From Amylostereum areolatum (Eukaryota; Basidiomycota; Agaricomycetes; Russulales; Stereaceae), in contig SAXG01000008.1 in the NCBI GenBank assembly GCA_012932865.1, forward strand, positions 868,001-932,000: a stretch of 64,000 nucleotides of DNA. Reading direction: 5' to 3'. The position numbers were made by a program, and so were the translations under genes. Of this stretch, positions 1 through 11,326 are shown in pieces (position 1 is the first letter of the stretch; every line of letters begins with the position of its first letter). The notes below the pieces were generated by a model that made no database searches, was not told the DNA's origin, and worked only from the letters and a program-made list of their open reading frames with translations.

Positions 1-464
1 GTCTTCTGGAGGTCTATCGAGAACCGTCTCCCAAAATGGGATGAGCAGTTGATCAGTGTGGTTTAGACAGGTCTCGACGATAGACCATATCTCGCTGCAG
101 AGGACCTCCGTGGCGACATACGGATACCTAAGGAGGAATGGGGAGCACCGTGAGGAACAACGCACTGTGAACGCGAAGAGGAGTGGTGCTTACTTGAACC
201 GACCAGTCTCCTCGCCCTCTATCTGACCAGTTACATATCCCAACAATCGCTGAAGAACGTCCGTCCGTTGGAAGTAGTCAATCAAGCGAGTGTTCTGAGA
301 TTTGCATTCTTGGAGAAGGTCGTCTTCATCGAGGATTGCTTCAAGAGAGACCTCTTCCTTGTCGAGTAGGCTGTCTATCGAAGACCCGTTGTCAAATCCG
401 AACCTGCATATAGCGCGTCAGTACGCCAGCGGAAAATCAAAGAGAAACTGTACCTCCAGAACAT
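1..464 (-). CDS. SAPS-domain protein (SIT4/PP6 phosphatase-associated subunit), 5' end only
   Basis: Exons read on the minus strand are 464-454, 403-194 and 127-1; introns are 453-404 and 193-128, all GT-AG. The product begins MFWRFGF, then SIDSLLDKEEVSLEAILDED, LLQECKSQNTRLIDYF, a VLQRLLGYVTGQ stretch, and YPYVATEVLCSEIWSIVETC. This order is the conserved N-terminus of the SAPS family (yeast Sap185/Sap190, human PP6R), which binds the PP2A-like phosphatases Sit4/PP6 and directs their substrates in cell-cycle and nutrient signalling. The start is fixed by MFWR spliced across the first intron. About 115 codons are inside the window and the rest lies beyond the left edge, so integrity cannot be judged. 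Confidence 0.9.
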
Positions 465-2047
465 GGCGAATGTATAGCCTCAAGGTAGCTGCTAGGGTAT
501 TGTATGCAGGTATTCAGTAAAAAGAGAGAGGACGCGGAAGTGGACTGGGAGGAGGATGAATGTGAGACGCACAACCGGTCCCCGTGAGCGCGCTTCAGGC
601 CGCTTACCGCCTCTTGCCGCCCCCGCCATGCCCCGCTTTTGCTGTTGAACCACAACCTCGCACGACCAGCTACAGGCTCGTTTCGTCCTCTCGGGAACTT
701 TCTCATCTGTAGCTCGCCCCCGCAATCCAACAAACAGTAGAAACCAGCCGTCTTCTCGCCACCAAGTATGCCATTGGTACAAGTACACCATCAAGGAAAG
801 CGGATTCAAACAAGTGTATCATCAGTGATTCAAAACGCTTTGGTGTTGATCAACGTAGCGTTGAATGTTGGTTAATTGAATGTTTGAGGCCTAGGTATAT
901 GTGGTGCGTCTCCTGACTTCGAACATAGTGCACCTTCGTTCAATTCTGGTCCGCCCTCTGCTACAGAAACTTCATTCGCCTCGGGTGAAATGAGACAGAT
1001 CACGACAAGCGGGTATCTTTATCGATTCATGATTAACACAGGGTTCCTTGCGACTGGTGGTGCTCTCAACCGACTCTCAAGCTGTTGCTACTGCTACACG
1101 CGACGGTAGCTTCTGCAAGGTCGCTTGCCCCAAGATCTTCCCATCGACGTTCGCCCCTCCTGATGGATATATCCCAGCTTGTCAACGCAAAGCACACGAC
1201 AGGTCATCATCTATGGACCCGCGGACTGCTATCTTGGCTACGTATTGCGACATCCATAATATATGACACAGTGACGGCAGTCAAATTGCATCGGATGCCG
1301 GAGGTATGGTGAATATTATGACGTTCATTTGCCTTGTGCTGACACGTCCATTGCTAGATATGCGCGTACTTCCCCACCTTCCATCGCGCGGACCAAGCCT
1401 TCTGTTCGGACTACATCCATCCCATATACTTACCTCTGCGAGACTGTCCCTACCAACGGTCCGGAATACGGATAAAATCCAAGGAACGATTTGAAAACGC
1501 AGAAAGCCACCGAGGAATGGACGGGGACCCCATTATCTCCCTCGTCATGCTTCGGCCCAGTACAAGATATGGCTATTTCAAAAAACCCTGTGGCGGACTT
1601 CACCGCGTAAGTTGTGTTTGTAATGCCAGCGCGCTTTTCTCGAACTTTAAAGCGGGTTGGCAGCTTATACTACACCGTGGGGCACTACCGACCGGCCGTC
1701 AAGAGAACATGCTCTGTCGACTGTCATATGGCCCTTCAATTCCCCGGGATTCCTACGGTCAGTTCTTTCACGACTATCATACTGCAGGCGCAGTTCGCAT
1801 GGTTTAAAAACCCCGATTGCTGTGATTTCCACCCATCCAGTCAGATGTTTCCCAACTTCCTCTGTTCGCCTGTTGGCCGACACATATAGTCATACTCTTA
1901 TTTTTTTACCGAGGAATAGCCTGTCGTTTTCACGACAGTCCGGCTACTACTAGCCTTCAGCCTCTCAAGGCTTTGGCCCGTCGCTTAAAAGGACAATTAC
2001 TGCGTGCTTGTCCTCAGTGTAGTCCACCCAGATATACCTCGTCCGGA
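465..2047. other. Intergenic stretch, no gene recognised
   Basis: Only short overlapping ORFs (under 100 codons, no recognisable motif) occur. The segment presumably holds the upstream regions of the SAPS gene (minus strand) and the pectate lyase copy at 2048 (plus strand). I see no repeat or mobile-element end here. Confidence 0.5.
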
Positions 2048-3767
2048 ATGTTCATTTGCCTGTATCCTGCAATCCTCTTCGCAACCAGCGTTCTCGCGGC
2101 GGCCACTGTGAAGCTGCTCCCGCTCAGTCAAGTGATCCTTATCCGTGGGCAACGGCACTTTTTTGATCTATTTTCGCTACGTCACCCAAAATGGAGACAC
2201 GACTGGCGGCGCCAGCGGGTCCACTGTGACGTGAGCATACTATGTTTTGGGTCGTCACTCCTTTGCCTGACATACACCCAGCGTAACCAGCCTTGCTGGC
2301 CTTCGTGCTGCGGTCACTGGCGCAACGTCCAAGGTCGTCCAAACCAACGGCATCATCATCGGTGGTAGATGCGCGTCACCCGAGAGATAGTACTTCTCTC
2401 ATGCATGGGGTGCAGACGGTGCCACTGTGGACGTGGGAAATCGGTTAGTTGTGCTTCTCGTGTATAAATGTTGGTCTTACACGAGTCCTGCAGCACAACC
2501 ATTGTAGGCATCGGCAGCAACTCCGGCGTCACCGGAGGAGGGTTCCGCGTCAAGGTAGACTCTCGCTTCTTCTTTTAGTATTAACCTGTCTAAACTTCTT
2601 CACTATGATAGAAAGGGACCAACGTTATCTTCTGAAACTCGCAACCCTCCAAATCCCTGGTGCCGACGGACCCTATTGGGCTTCAGACGTCCACGAACAT
2701 CTGGGTTGACGTGAAGCTTCTTCATCAATACGTAGGAATCGACTCTCATCGTGTTACGACTATTCTCCCAGCACAACACGGTATCTGTTTCTTCCATATT
2801 GTCATCCCGAATGCTTGGCTCAAACGACATGCAGTTCACGTCGGATCTCGACCATGACAAGGACTCCTGTGATGGCATGCTCGACATGAACCACGGCACC
2901 GAGTAATCTTACGTTCCGACCAGAGCGAAATTCACAGCCAGCTTCTGATCTTTTCCTGGTCTAACTTCGTCACGGTGTCGTGGAACGTCTTTGAGGAACA
3001 CTTGAAGTGTTCTCCTGTTGGTGGATCGGATAACACCAGTGGCGAGGACAATGGCCACCTTAGGTAGATCGGTCTTTCATCATCGTGGGACCAGAGCTGT
3101 GTTTGCTCTGTTCATCCTCAGGGCCACCCCATAGTAAGGCGCTGTGACTTCCTTAGATGAATGCGCTCCTAATATGCTCTCAGCCGCAGTCATTTTCTCG
3201 ACATAAACTCACGTACCCCGTCGATCCGCTTCGGCACAGCATACGTATAGGAGTTCCGCTTTTAAGGGTCAAGATTGACCGTTTGCTCTTGACTGTAATA
3301 GACACATTCACTCAAACTATTTCGATAATGTAATCGACAGTGATGTTGACTCCCGTGATGGCGCACAGACTCTTGTCGAGGACCACGTCTTCAACAGCGT
3401 ATGTCGATCCATCCATTGGTATTTTGTGCCCTAAAGACGAAGATATACACAGGTCGTCAACCCTATCGAGACCACGTTCAACGGCGGCTTGTGAGCATTA
3501 TGTTTCCCCCTAGTCCCAAACGTACAAGATGTTTACAAACCCTCGTAGCTCCAACCAGAGGAACAATGTTTTCACTGACTCCACACTCGACCCTGTGCGC
3601 CTTTTAGTTTCCTTCTATGCGAGGTATATTAATTCTAAACTGGACAGGCGCTCGCCGGCGTCGGTACTTTGACGAGTGTACCCTACACCTACACGGCAGG
3701 TACCGCTTCCAGCGTCGCATCAATCGTCACTGCCAGCGCTGGTTCTGGGAAGGTCACCAGCCTGTGA
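2048..3767 (+). pseudogene. Pectate lyase (PL1-type) copy 1, decayed
   Basis: The plus strand starts with a signal peptide (MFICLYPAILFATSVLAA) and can be followed exon by exon against the better preserved copy at 4067-5809. It retains YVTQNGDTTGG, TSLAGLRAAVTGA, VGIGSNSGVTGGGFRVK, TSDLDHDKD, VTVSWNVFEEHLKCSPVGGS, FLDINSRTPSIRFGT and VPYTYTAG up to a TGA at 3765-3767. Defects: the frame changes between the signal peptide and YVTQNG (about 2130-2178); TGA at 2633-2635 replaces the Arg codon of KGTNVIFRN; the acceptor before FVTVSWN has lost its AG (about 2966); and a donor near 3231 has lost GT. Intron positions otherwise match the other copy, so this is an old duplicate that decayed in place and not a retrocopy. 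Confidence 0.85.
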
Positions 3768-4066
3768 AGTATGGGATATTCTTCTTTCCCTGGCGGTGTA
3801 TGTAACTCAACTTGGCGGTGCCTCCCTGTATGCGAACTGTTTTTGTCCATCAATGCCATATTCATGGGGGCATGAAAACAAACTTATATCAAGCCAAACA
3901 TCTTCCAACGATGAGCAAATGTACCATTGCCGCATGGGTATCTGCTATGTTACATCATAGTCCCGGCGCCTTGTCGAACAAAACTCCCCTTCACAATCAT
4001 ACAAACTACAGTCGTAATACTATGAACCACCCAAAATATGTGGATGAACCCAAGCGAATTTGTCGT

Positions 4067-5809
4067 TCAAAGACCGGTGACGATCCCAGCGCCGGCGCTG
4101 GCAGGAACAACCGACGAGACTGTGCTGGCAGCATCTGCAGTGTAAGTGTAGGGCACACTCGTCAGAGTACCAACGGCGAGATCCTGATCCATTTTTTCAG
4201 TGACAAAGCGTATATCACGAAGAAAAAGGTAACGCACGGGGTCCAGGGTCGAATTCTGGAAGATGTTGTCCCTTTGGACAGCGCTGTCGCCATTGTGTTA
4301 GATGTAAGCAACAGCCTCGGTCAGTAGTATGGGATACGTATACATACAAGCCGCCGTTGAGCGTTGTCTCAATGGCGTTGTCCGACTAATTTCGCTCACA
4401 TTAGAATGCCAATCAGTGGCACGTGGAAATTACAGAACACACATTAGAGAAAAGGTTGTCCTCGACCAAAGTCTGAGCGCCGTCGCGCGAGTCGATGCCA
4501 CTCTGAATCAGATTGTCGAAAAAGTTGGAGTAGATATGCCTGGAATTCGAAGGATCTGGTGAGCCTTTGGCTATGATTCTGAAGGAACAATGTTAACCCA
4601 GTCCCAAAGCGAAGGGAAGGGGTGCGAGAGTTGATATCAAGGAAATGATTATGGCTGTCGTGACAAAGGTCAACAAGCGATTATTCTGTCAAGGTGGCCT
4701 TACTGGTAGGTGACCCTGGGGGAGGACATCGTATTAGCGACATTACTAGGAAGAGGTAATTGGAGGAGTGGACCTGAGATGACCACTGTCTTCATCGCCA
4801 GTGTTGTCTGAGCCGCCAACGAGCGAACATTTGAAGTGCTCTTGGAAGATGTTCCAGGATACGGTGACGAAACTGCATAAATGGTATCCGGTCAGATTTG
4901 GTATTCCAAGCGAAGAGGGAGACAATGCCCACTCCGTGCCGTGGTTCATGTCAAGCTGGCCGTCATAAAAGTCTTTGTCGTGGTCAAGGTCTGAAGTGAA
5001 CTGTGAAACAGGCCATATTCAATTCCAGAGAGTCGCATGGAATATTCATACGACGTCACCGACCGTGTTATGCTGAAGGCGATCAACGTTAGCCGCGCAC
5101 ATGGCATGTGAAGGACTGGACTCACGTCGACCCAGATGTTCGTAGAAGTCTGAAGCTCGATAAGGTCCGTCGGCGCCGGGGACTTGGACAGCTGCAAGTT
5201 ACGGAAAATGACATTGGTCCCTTTCTGTTGGCGAATCCTTTATTTAGACCAATTGACACCGAAGAAAGAACAATGAGACACCTTGACACGGAAGCCTCCT
5301 CCTGTTATGCCGGAGTTGCTACCGATACCCACCACAGTCGTGCTGCACGTTTCGTGAGTACGAGAACGCCGTATCCTCACATACCATAAGGACCGCTCAC
5401 TGGTTTCCTACATCCACGGTATCGCCATCTACAGGACATAGTTAAGAGAAGGGCATGGCCGTATGAGGGCTGTGAGCATACCGCCGGCAATAATGCCATT
5501 GATTTGGACGATTTGGGGTGTTGCGCCAGTGACCGCGGCACGAAGATCAGCAAGGTTCGTAACACTGGGTAGGATAGGTGTCAGTTCTATGGACGGTGGG
5601 GTAGCTCCGAGAAACGGTTCACGTTACGGTGGTCCCACCAGTACCCCCTGTGGTGCCTCCGTTCAAAGTGGCATAGCCGACCAACTGGTCAACTTCAGGA
5701 AGGGTAGATAAAGCTGCCAATTGTACGGGGATGAGAGGGTAGGCGAACCTGGTGCGGCCCCAAAGACGGATGTTGCGAGCAAGACAGACAACACGAGTTG
5801 AACGAACAT
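4067..5809 (-). CDS. Pectate lyase (polysaccharide lyase family 1 type), secreted, copy 2
   Basis: Secreted enzyme expected to cleave polygalacturonate by beta-elimination in plant cell walls. The ATG at 5809-5807 opens a signal peptide (MFVQLVLSVLLATSVFGA). About 14 short exons then give GYATLNGGTTGGTGGTTVT, NLADLRAAVTGATPQIVQIN, GIGSNSGITGGGFRVK, the Ca-site segment SDLDHDKDFYDGQLD, VSWNIFQEHFKCSLVGGSDN, the catalytic-region RVTYHHNHFLDINSRTPSLR, and VPYTYTAD near the TGA at 4069-4067. One exon is only 9 nt (HNT). The frame changes once, between SPTLSS and VQLAALSTLPEVDQ. One extra base in the four-base run at 5727-5730 restores it. A 35-nt GT-AG intron (5748-5714) would also restore it but is shorter than usual. 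All other exons join in frame, so this copy is probably functional. It faces copy 1 tail to tail. Confidence 0.85.
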
Positions 5810-5872
5810 GGCGAAGAGGCGGAAATAGTTGAGGATTCGAGGATCTGAAGAGACATCCAAGCAACTCTCTGG

Positions 5873-5880
5873 TCTTATAA
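5873..5880 (-). promoter_or_regulatory. Possible TATA element of pectate lyase copy 2
   Basis: The minus strand reads TTATAAGA about 65 nt before the ATG at 5809. The match and spacing suit a TATA box. No transcript start is known, so this is inference. Confidence 0.35.
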
Positions 5881-6739
5881 GACGAATGGATTGAACTTCC
5901 TGGTGTGATTGTAGCGGGCCGTGCCCATGAGAAAAGGATGATTCTCGGAACATAGGAGTGTTGCGTGACTGGTCATGGTGAGCTGGACGAGCAGCGCGTT
6001 GTTAGATGGCGTGCGGGAAGATCGCGTCAGAAGGTCCTACAGTATTATATGAGGGGTCGGCCGTTCTTGGTTCGCACGCGAGGAGCGCACACGAAAGATA
6101 TTTATGAGCACTTCGTCCAGGTCCTACGGCGTGGGTGTAGCACGCGCCGAGCGGTCCCCCGGGCCTGCGGACGACTGGGAAACCTTACATACCTGATACT
6201 TAGCCTATGCCAAGCCTGTAGTGGCAGATGAGAATTGTCGGATCGGCCTGAGTGCGTTGGCGGCACGAAGCTAAATTGTCGGCCGCCGCCGTAGTTAAGC
6301 TTGCTGTAAGTTTCTGGTGAGCTGAACTTTCTTTGGAAGGTCACGATAACTTATTTTCATCGCGGTAACACTGCGCAGTGTAATGGCGTGGTATGCACAC
6401 TCTGAACGCCGCTGATCTTCAAGCTTCAGCTTGTGAATTGTGAAATTTGTAGCGCGAGAAACATCCGACGCCACGATACGAGGCGTGTCAAGGAGGTGGC
6501 GATGGCGTGATGGATATCGGGAGAAACAATAGAGATAAGTGGGCCTGGAACAACTAGAAAAAGAAAGACAGAGAGAGACTCAGAGGTGCGCGCGCGCGCG
6601 TAAGTGTGTGTGTGTGTGTGTGTGTGCTCGTGTGTGCGTGCAATGTGCGTGTGAGGGCGCGAGTATACACTGGCAGTAGCGCCGGCGTCTATACCAGTGC
6701 CAATCCATTCCTCTAGCATGAGAAATTCATCACACCGTT
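5881..6739. other. Intergenic stretch with one simple repeat
   Basis: Between the pectate lyase start and the end of the first kinase-like gene I see no gene. A (CG)n/(TG)n tract at 6587-6646 is listed separately. Confidence 0.5.
6587..6646. repeat. (CG)n-(TG)n alternating purine-pyrimidine tract
   Basis: About seven CG steps are followed by a run of TG/GT steps, ending in a less regular GT-rich part. Such tracts are length-polymorphic and can adopt Z-DNA. It lies just downstream of the kinase-like gene ending at 6740. Confidence 0.85.
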
Positions 6740-7616
6740 CTATCCATTAATCCATCGCTCTAGCTCGAGTAACTCACCGCACCAATCCGTCTCCCTGAAC
6801 ACGCCATTCAGAGGTACCGGTACTTTGATCTTGCACGACGTGTGCTTGTCATGCGCGTCCTCGAAGTCTACGACCAACACGCTGTTGTTTTTGATGACGA
6901 AGTGGCGCATGCTCGGGCGGAATGGGCTGCCCCATAGGCGATTGTGTGATACACCTGCTACGTGTATATTGCAAACCGCGAGCATCATGAGGCGACTGAA
7001 AACAGGTGTGAATTAGTGCGACCCCAATGGCAGAAGGACTCGGGTCACGCGCAGAACATACGCACTAAAATTCATCTTGGCTGAGGTTGGAGTCATCCCC
7101 TTCGCAAAGTTCCAGTATTAATGCCGCGGCTGGCTCTTCGTGTGGGCTTATACTCTCGAAATATCCCAGATATCGCGGAACAGCAACATTCCACAGTGGG
7201 CGCAAAGGGCCCGTATATAGCCGCGCTTCGTTTCTTGACGCATCCACAGCAGCGGTCCCCTCCGCGAGCTTGACGAACACTCGTCGATCCCACACTGCGC
7301 CATTCTCGTGCCCGTCCATACCCGATACGCAAGCCTCGTATGCGCGATTGCCATTGCTCTGCTCCCGGTCGTTCGGGAAGATGCGCGCTACAGGAGGTGA
7401 GATACCGTTGAGATGCCGTGTGAGAAAGACTTTGGCGTGCACGGGGGTTTCGAGACGGCCGCATAACATGAGAGGGGCGCGTTCGGGTTCCCGGAAGACG
7501 TTGATGAGGCTGTTATAATGATGACCGATTGACCGACATTGAACAGGTCGGGAAGGCGTAGCGAACAGTTGGAAGAGCTCCATGTTGGTGGGTAAGGAGT
7601 AAGGGGGATAGCGCAT
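6740..7616 (-). CDS. Kinase-like domain protein, paralog A
   Basis: Two exons, 7616-7066 and 6995-6740, with a GT-AG intron at 7065-6996; about 268 residues. The N-terminal part has RRVFVKLAEGTAAVDASRNE, reminiscent of the VKW...E lysine/glutamate region of kinase folds, then LWNVAVPRYLGYF and ALILELCEGDD, where the hinge would be. Exon 2 holds the would-be catalytic loop (HVAGVSHNRLWG), in which the usual H-G-D is not evident, and VLVVDFEDAHDKHTSC with the Asp-Phe metal site. It resembles the small kinase-like proteins widespread in Agaricomycetes, which have no settled function. It sits in tandem with paralog B, 389 bp away on the same strand. A second possible splice donor near 6777 would give a different C-terminus. 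Confidence 0.65.
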
Positions 7617-8005
7617 TGGAACAGGCGAAAAAAGGTCAGGATATAAGGGAGGTGTGAATAATGGGGCCTCTCAAATGTTAGGCACAACGTGGCAAACGGC
7701 GATATAGACGATTGTGCATACCCTTCACGATGAAGAATGTGAGTCTTCACCTTTATGACCGCATGATAGTGAAGCGGTCATTGTCGAGGAGCTGTCAAAA
7801 TCTGGGGCAAGTATACCGGTTAACGGGCATGTCGAGGAACTAAAACTGCTCCAGCGCGAAACGATCGGGAGAGTGGCACCTACCAGCCACTGGCACGAAT
7901 CTTGTCGCCACCTCAGGGAAGTAAGCAAGCTTAGGCGCCTAGACCAAGCGCACACAGTGGCAAATTGAAGATATAGAAGTACATTCGAGAGTTCGTGGAT
8001 TGAAC

Positions 8006-8901
8006 CTAGTAATACTCTGGGCAAGAAACAAGCTCCCGATCCCGTTTTTGGCATGGTTTTGGGTCCGTCATATGCAGCCAATGAAGAAGATTAAACTCCT
8101 GGCAGTTGTGCAACACCTCACCGCTGGGCAGCATGCTGCTCAACCTGGGGCAACTATGCTGTGACCTTGCATACGAGAAATCGACGAAAAGGATTCTGCC
8201 GTTCCACAGGAGAAAGTGTTGCCTCTGAATCCGAGGATTGTCTGGGAAAAGGCCTACATGCGCCCGTGGGCAACCGAGCACATCGGCAAGGAGTGATCGA
8301 TGCTCCACACCCACTCGGTGTATCTCCTGTAGCGAGTCGTAGGCAAGACGGCTAAAGACGTGCACGTGAGCCAGCATTGGAGGAGCGAGACGGATTGCAC
8401 TTACTTGAATTCTTTAAGACTGATATCCTTCCATTGAGATGAACTCGCTCCGAGACACAGCTCGAGGAGCATGCAGGCGACCGGGGCGTTTTCTTGGGGT
8501 CCTTTAAAGAGTCCGAAGAACTTGGGCACCGCGATGCCCCACAGAGGCTTCAATTTACCCGCGTAGAGTGTGGCTTCATGTTGAAGTAAATCGACCTCAC
8601 TTTTCCCCTTTGCCCACTTCACAAACACCGATTCGCCGATGACATTGCGAGGATAAACTGCGGCCGCGAACGCGCGGTTTCCACGACCGCGAACGCCATC
8701 GAACTCGCGAAGGGGGCCGCTCAATAGTGGTTGTGAGACTCCATTGAACTTGTGTTCGAGCTTGAGGGTTAGGCTGATGGGCGAGGGGAGGTTGGTGGAG
8801 AGGAGGTGCGTTCCAATGCTGGGGTCCCCGGTGATGTAGACTGAGCTGTTGTACTTGGCGCCGATTACGGTAGGCGTGGTTCGAGAGGAAGAGTATTGCA
8901 T
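8006..8901 (-). CDS. Kinase-like domain protein, paralog B
   Basis: Two exons, 8901-8405 and 8351-8006, with a GT-AG intron at 8404-8352; about 280 residues. The layout matches paralog A: ESVFVKWAKGKSEVDLLQHE, LWGIAVPKFFGLF and CMLLELCLGA, then after the intron EIHRVGVEHRSLL, RQHFLLWNGRILFVDFSYAR and SQHSC. The intron falls at the same place as in A, which supports tandem duplication. The Lys, Glu and VDF positions remain, but the HRD/HGD catalytic loop reads HRS, so catalysis is doubtful. Its product continues past the C of SQHSC with a longer tail (LPSGEVLHNCQEFNLLHWL) than paralog A. Function unknown; the family assignment is from the motif order. Confidence 0.68.
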
Positions 8902-11326
8902 AATGCTGTCGATTGGGGCTGAGAACGGCGGTAGAGGAGGGTAAGGGCATCCAGGAGTAGTTCGAGAGATTTATAGAAGTGAAGTTACAGTTGGAGGCGT
9001 GTGGTGGCCAGGCGCATTGAGGCAAGACCGTCGATATAACATTGCCCAGTGGGATAAAGACGACGCGAACACACATTGCCATGCAGGGAGACAAGTGGCC
9101 AACAGTATGATGGGACGAGTCAACAAAGACCCCTTTGTGCGTCCGTTGTGGCGTTCATGGCAGGAGCGGCGAAGTTCAAGGGTACGCGGGTCCTCCAGAT
9201 ATTCGTCCTGCTTGGCTTGTCATTAGAAGAGAGACGGGCGAAAGCAACAGTACGATGACCAATGAAGTGGAAAAGGGTGAGCCTCGAGTGTTGCCAGACG
9301 TCCAGGGTGTCAGCCGGTCTCATATGTATGTATTACAAACGTCGAAGTCCGGTTTCAATTTGCGGCCACCAAGCGGCCACCTGTTGTCCTGAACGCAGCC
9401 ACCTCCAAGGCCGCCGCCATCCTCTGCTTCTATGACCCCCCTCTTTTGATTTATACTCAGACCCATTCGCGGCCAATCGATGGTACCGCGCAATCGATCC
9501 TCACCTTACTCGTCTACTTGGACTTCCGCCCTTTCAAGACCCGAAGTCAGTTCACAGCTGCATCGGCGGCATCCATACTTTCCAGCCCGAGCTTTAAAGC
9601 TCAGTGCGTCCCCTAGCATCAAGACGCCGCAAGCAGGTTTACCCCTATCTTCGAGGCCACCCGAGCGGATTTTGGCTCCTGTCGTAGGATCAAGAATGTT
9701 TGGGACCGATGAGGCAGGCCAGGATCCAACACGCTGGATTTCGTTTGACACCCCTGTCCTTTTAGCCTTGGAGACGGACCCATCTCAGTGGCGCTGGGAA
9801 GGGAAGAATTGACGGAGGATCCAGACATCGGGAAGGTCTTGACGATGGCGAGCGGTCCATGCAATGGGAAATCCATCGGCTCCTCTGGTACGTAGTCCAC
9901 CTCTCTCGTTCTGGTTTCCGGAGCACGTTGGACAGCGGAATTTCGCTTTTGGTTTTGTTTTGTCGAGATTGGCTGGCCCCGCAACTCTTGTTGGGGGCGC
10001 TGGATAATTCGGAAGTCGGTTGACGAGGTTGGAAAAATGGGTCACCGACAGACATGTCTCAGCATCACTCGATGCATCCTTCATTGGTACCCAAGGTTCC
10101 ATGGGTATGCATGGATAATTCGGCATGCCAAGTCTGTGTGCGGGCAGCGGGAGGAGGCGCCGATGTGACGTGACCCGCGTGACCGTGTAACGACGGAGGT
10201 CACATATGTGACGGCCCCCGGAGATGGACGTTGGGCGATGAGGAAGAGGGCATGGGGGTATGGGGCGCTCACCAGGTTTTGAAAAATACCAGGTTATTCC
10301 CATCGTGTGGTGTACCAGGTTCTGGAAAATATACACATATTCACGAAGGATGGCATATAGCACGACGTACTTTGCGTTTTGTTACGCCGTTGGACGGGTC
10401 GACTCGTGGAGACCTGGACCTGAATTCGCACCAACGTTTGCCACGCGGGATTGTGGACGAAGTGAAATACATGAGCTGGGAATACGTTCTTGCCCATACG
10501 TTGTCTAAGACGTGTTATTAGCTCAGATATTCATTCATTCTAGGATGGACGTTTTACCTCGGCATCGCCTACTCCCTGGTGGTAAGATCATCGCCCTCTT
10601 GTCTTCGTTATCCTTCTGACGGAGCTCGTACAGTGAATGGCTGCTCCCCATGACCTCCTGTTCTTTTCCAGGCAATCCTGGTCCTGTGGACACAGTACGC
10701 GGCGCGGCGCCATCCCCCTCCCCCGGCCAGTACCGACGGTCATCAATTCATCTCCCAATCATGGTTCTTTCCTTGTTCTTCCCATGTCAGACCCCGAAAG
10801 CTCGTCAAGACACCTATTCTCCATGTGAACCACACACCAAGGACCAACATACGCTATTTGTCCAGCTCTTGTAGCTCCAGGGTGCTCAAGCATTCGCCAG
10901 TCGACCTGTGGTACATCCCTGTCGTCGTCCTGTACATTTCTTCTCGAATATTGGACGAGGAATGAACCCTTTCTTCGGGGGTAAGCGTGTATAAAGTTTG
11001 ATTTTTGGACAGGCTTCTACCGGCCTCGGGCGATAGGGGACGAGGCTTTGTATTGGAACCAATGAACGTGGGTGTTCCGCCACCCCAAACAGGTAGAACG
11101 AGCGCCGACCGACCGTTACGCGGTCTCTTGGTCCAGATTTACGGCGCACTTGCCGACCTTTCCAAGTTTTCTGGCCATTTTTAAGACTCGCTTGCCGTCG
11201 CCCCACCCCCACCTCTCTTCCCCCCCGTTCCCCACCTTCCGCGCTCACCCGCTCCCACACTCTTTTCTCTGTTCTCTTCCTACGTGTTTACATATTACTC
11301 GTTTTCTCCCTCGTCTATATATCGCT
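8902..11326. other. Long stretch without a confident gene
   Basis: Minus-strand ORFs (9785-10363, 192 codons, with a single CPTC pair; 9619-9984) and plus-strand ORFs (9480-9812; 10231-10521) overlap each other in several frames and show no convincing domain. Around 10545-10730 two plus-strand pieces, WTFYLGIAYSLV and AILVLWTQYAARRH, could be hydrophobic exons of one membrane protein, followed by YIPVVVLYISSRILDEE near 10910-10965, but I could not build a complete gene. Treat as unannotated; a lineage-specific or decayed gene is possible. Confidence 0.4.

Noticed and set aside
10300..10340. PGSGK-like sequence resembling a P-loop
   Set aside because: No other ATPase motif in frame, in a stretch without a convincing gene.
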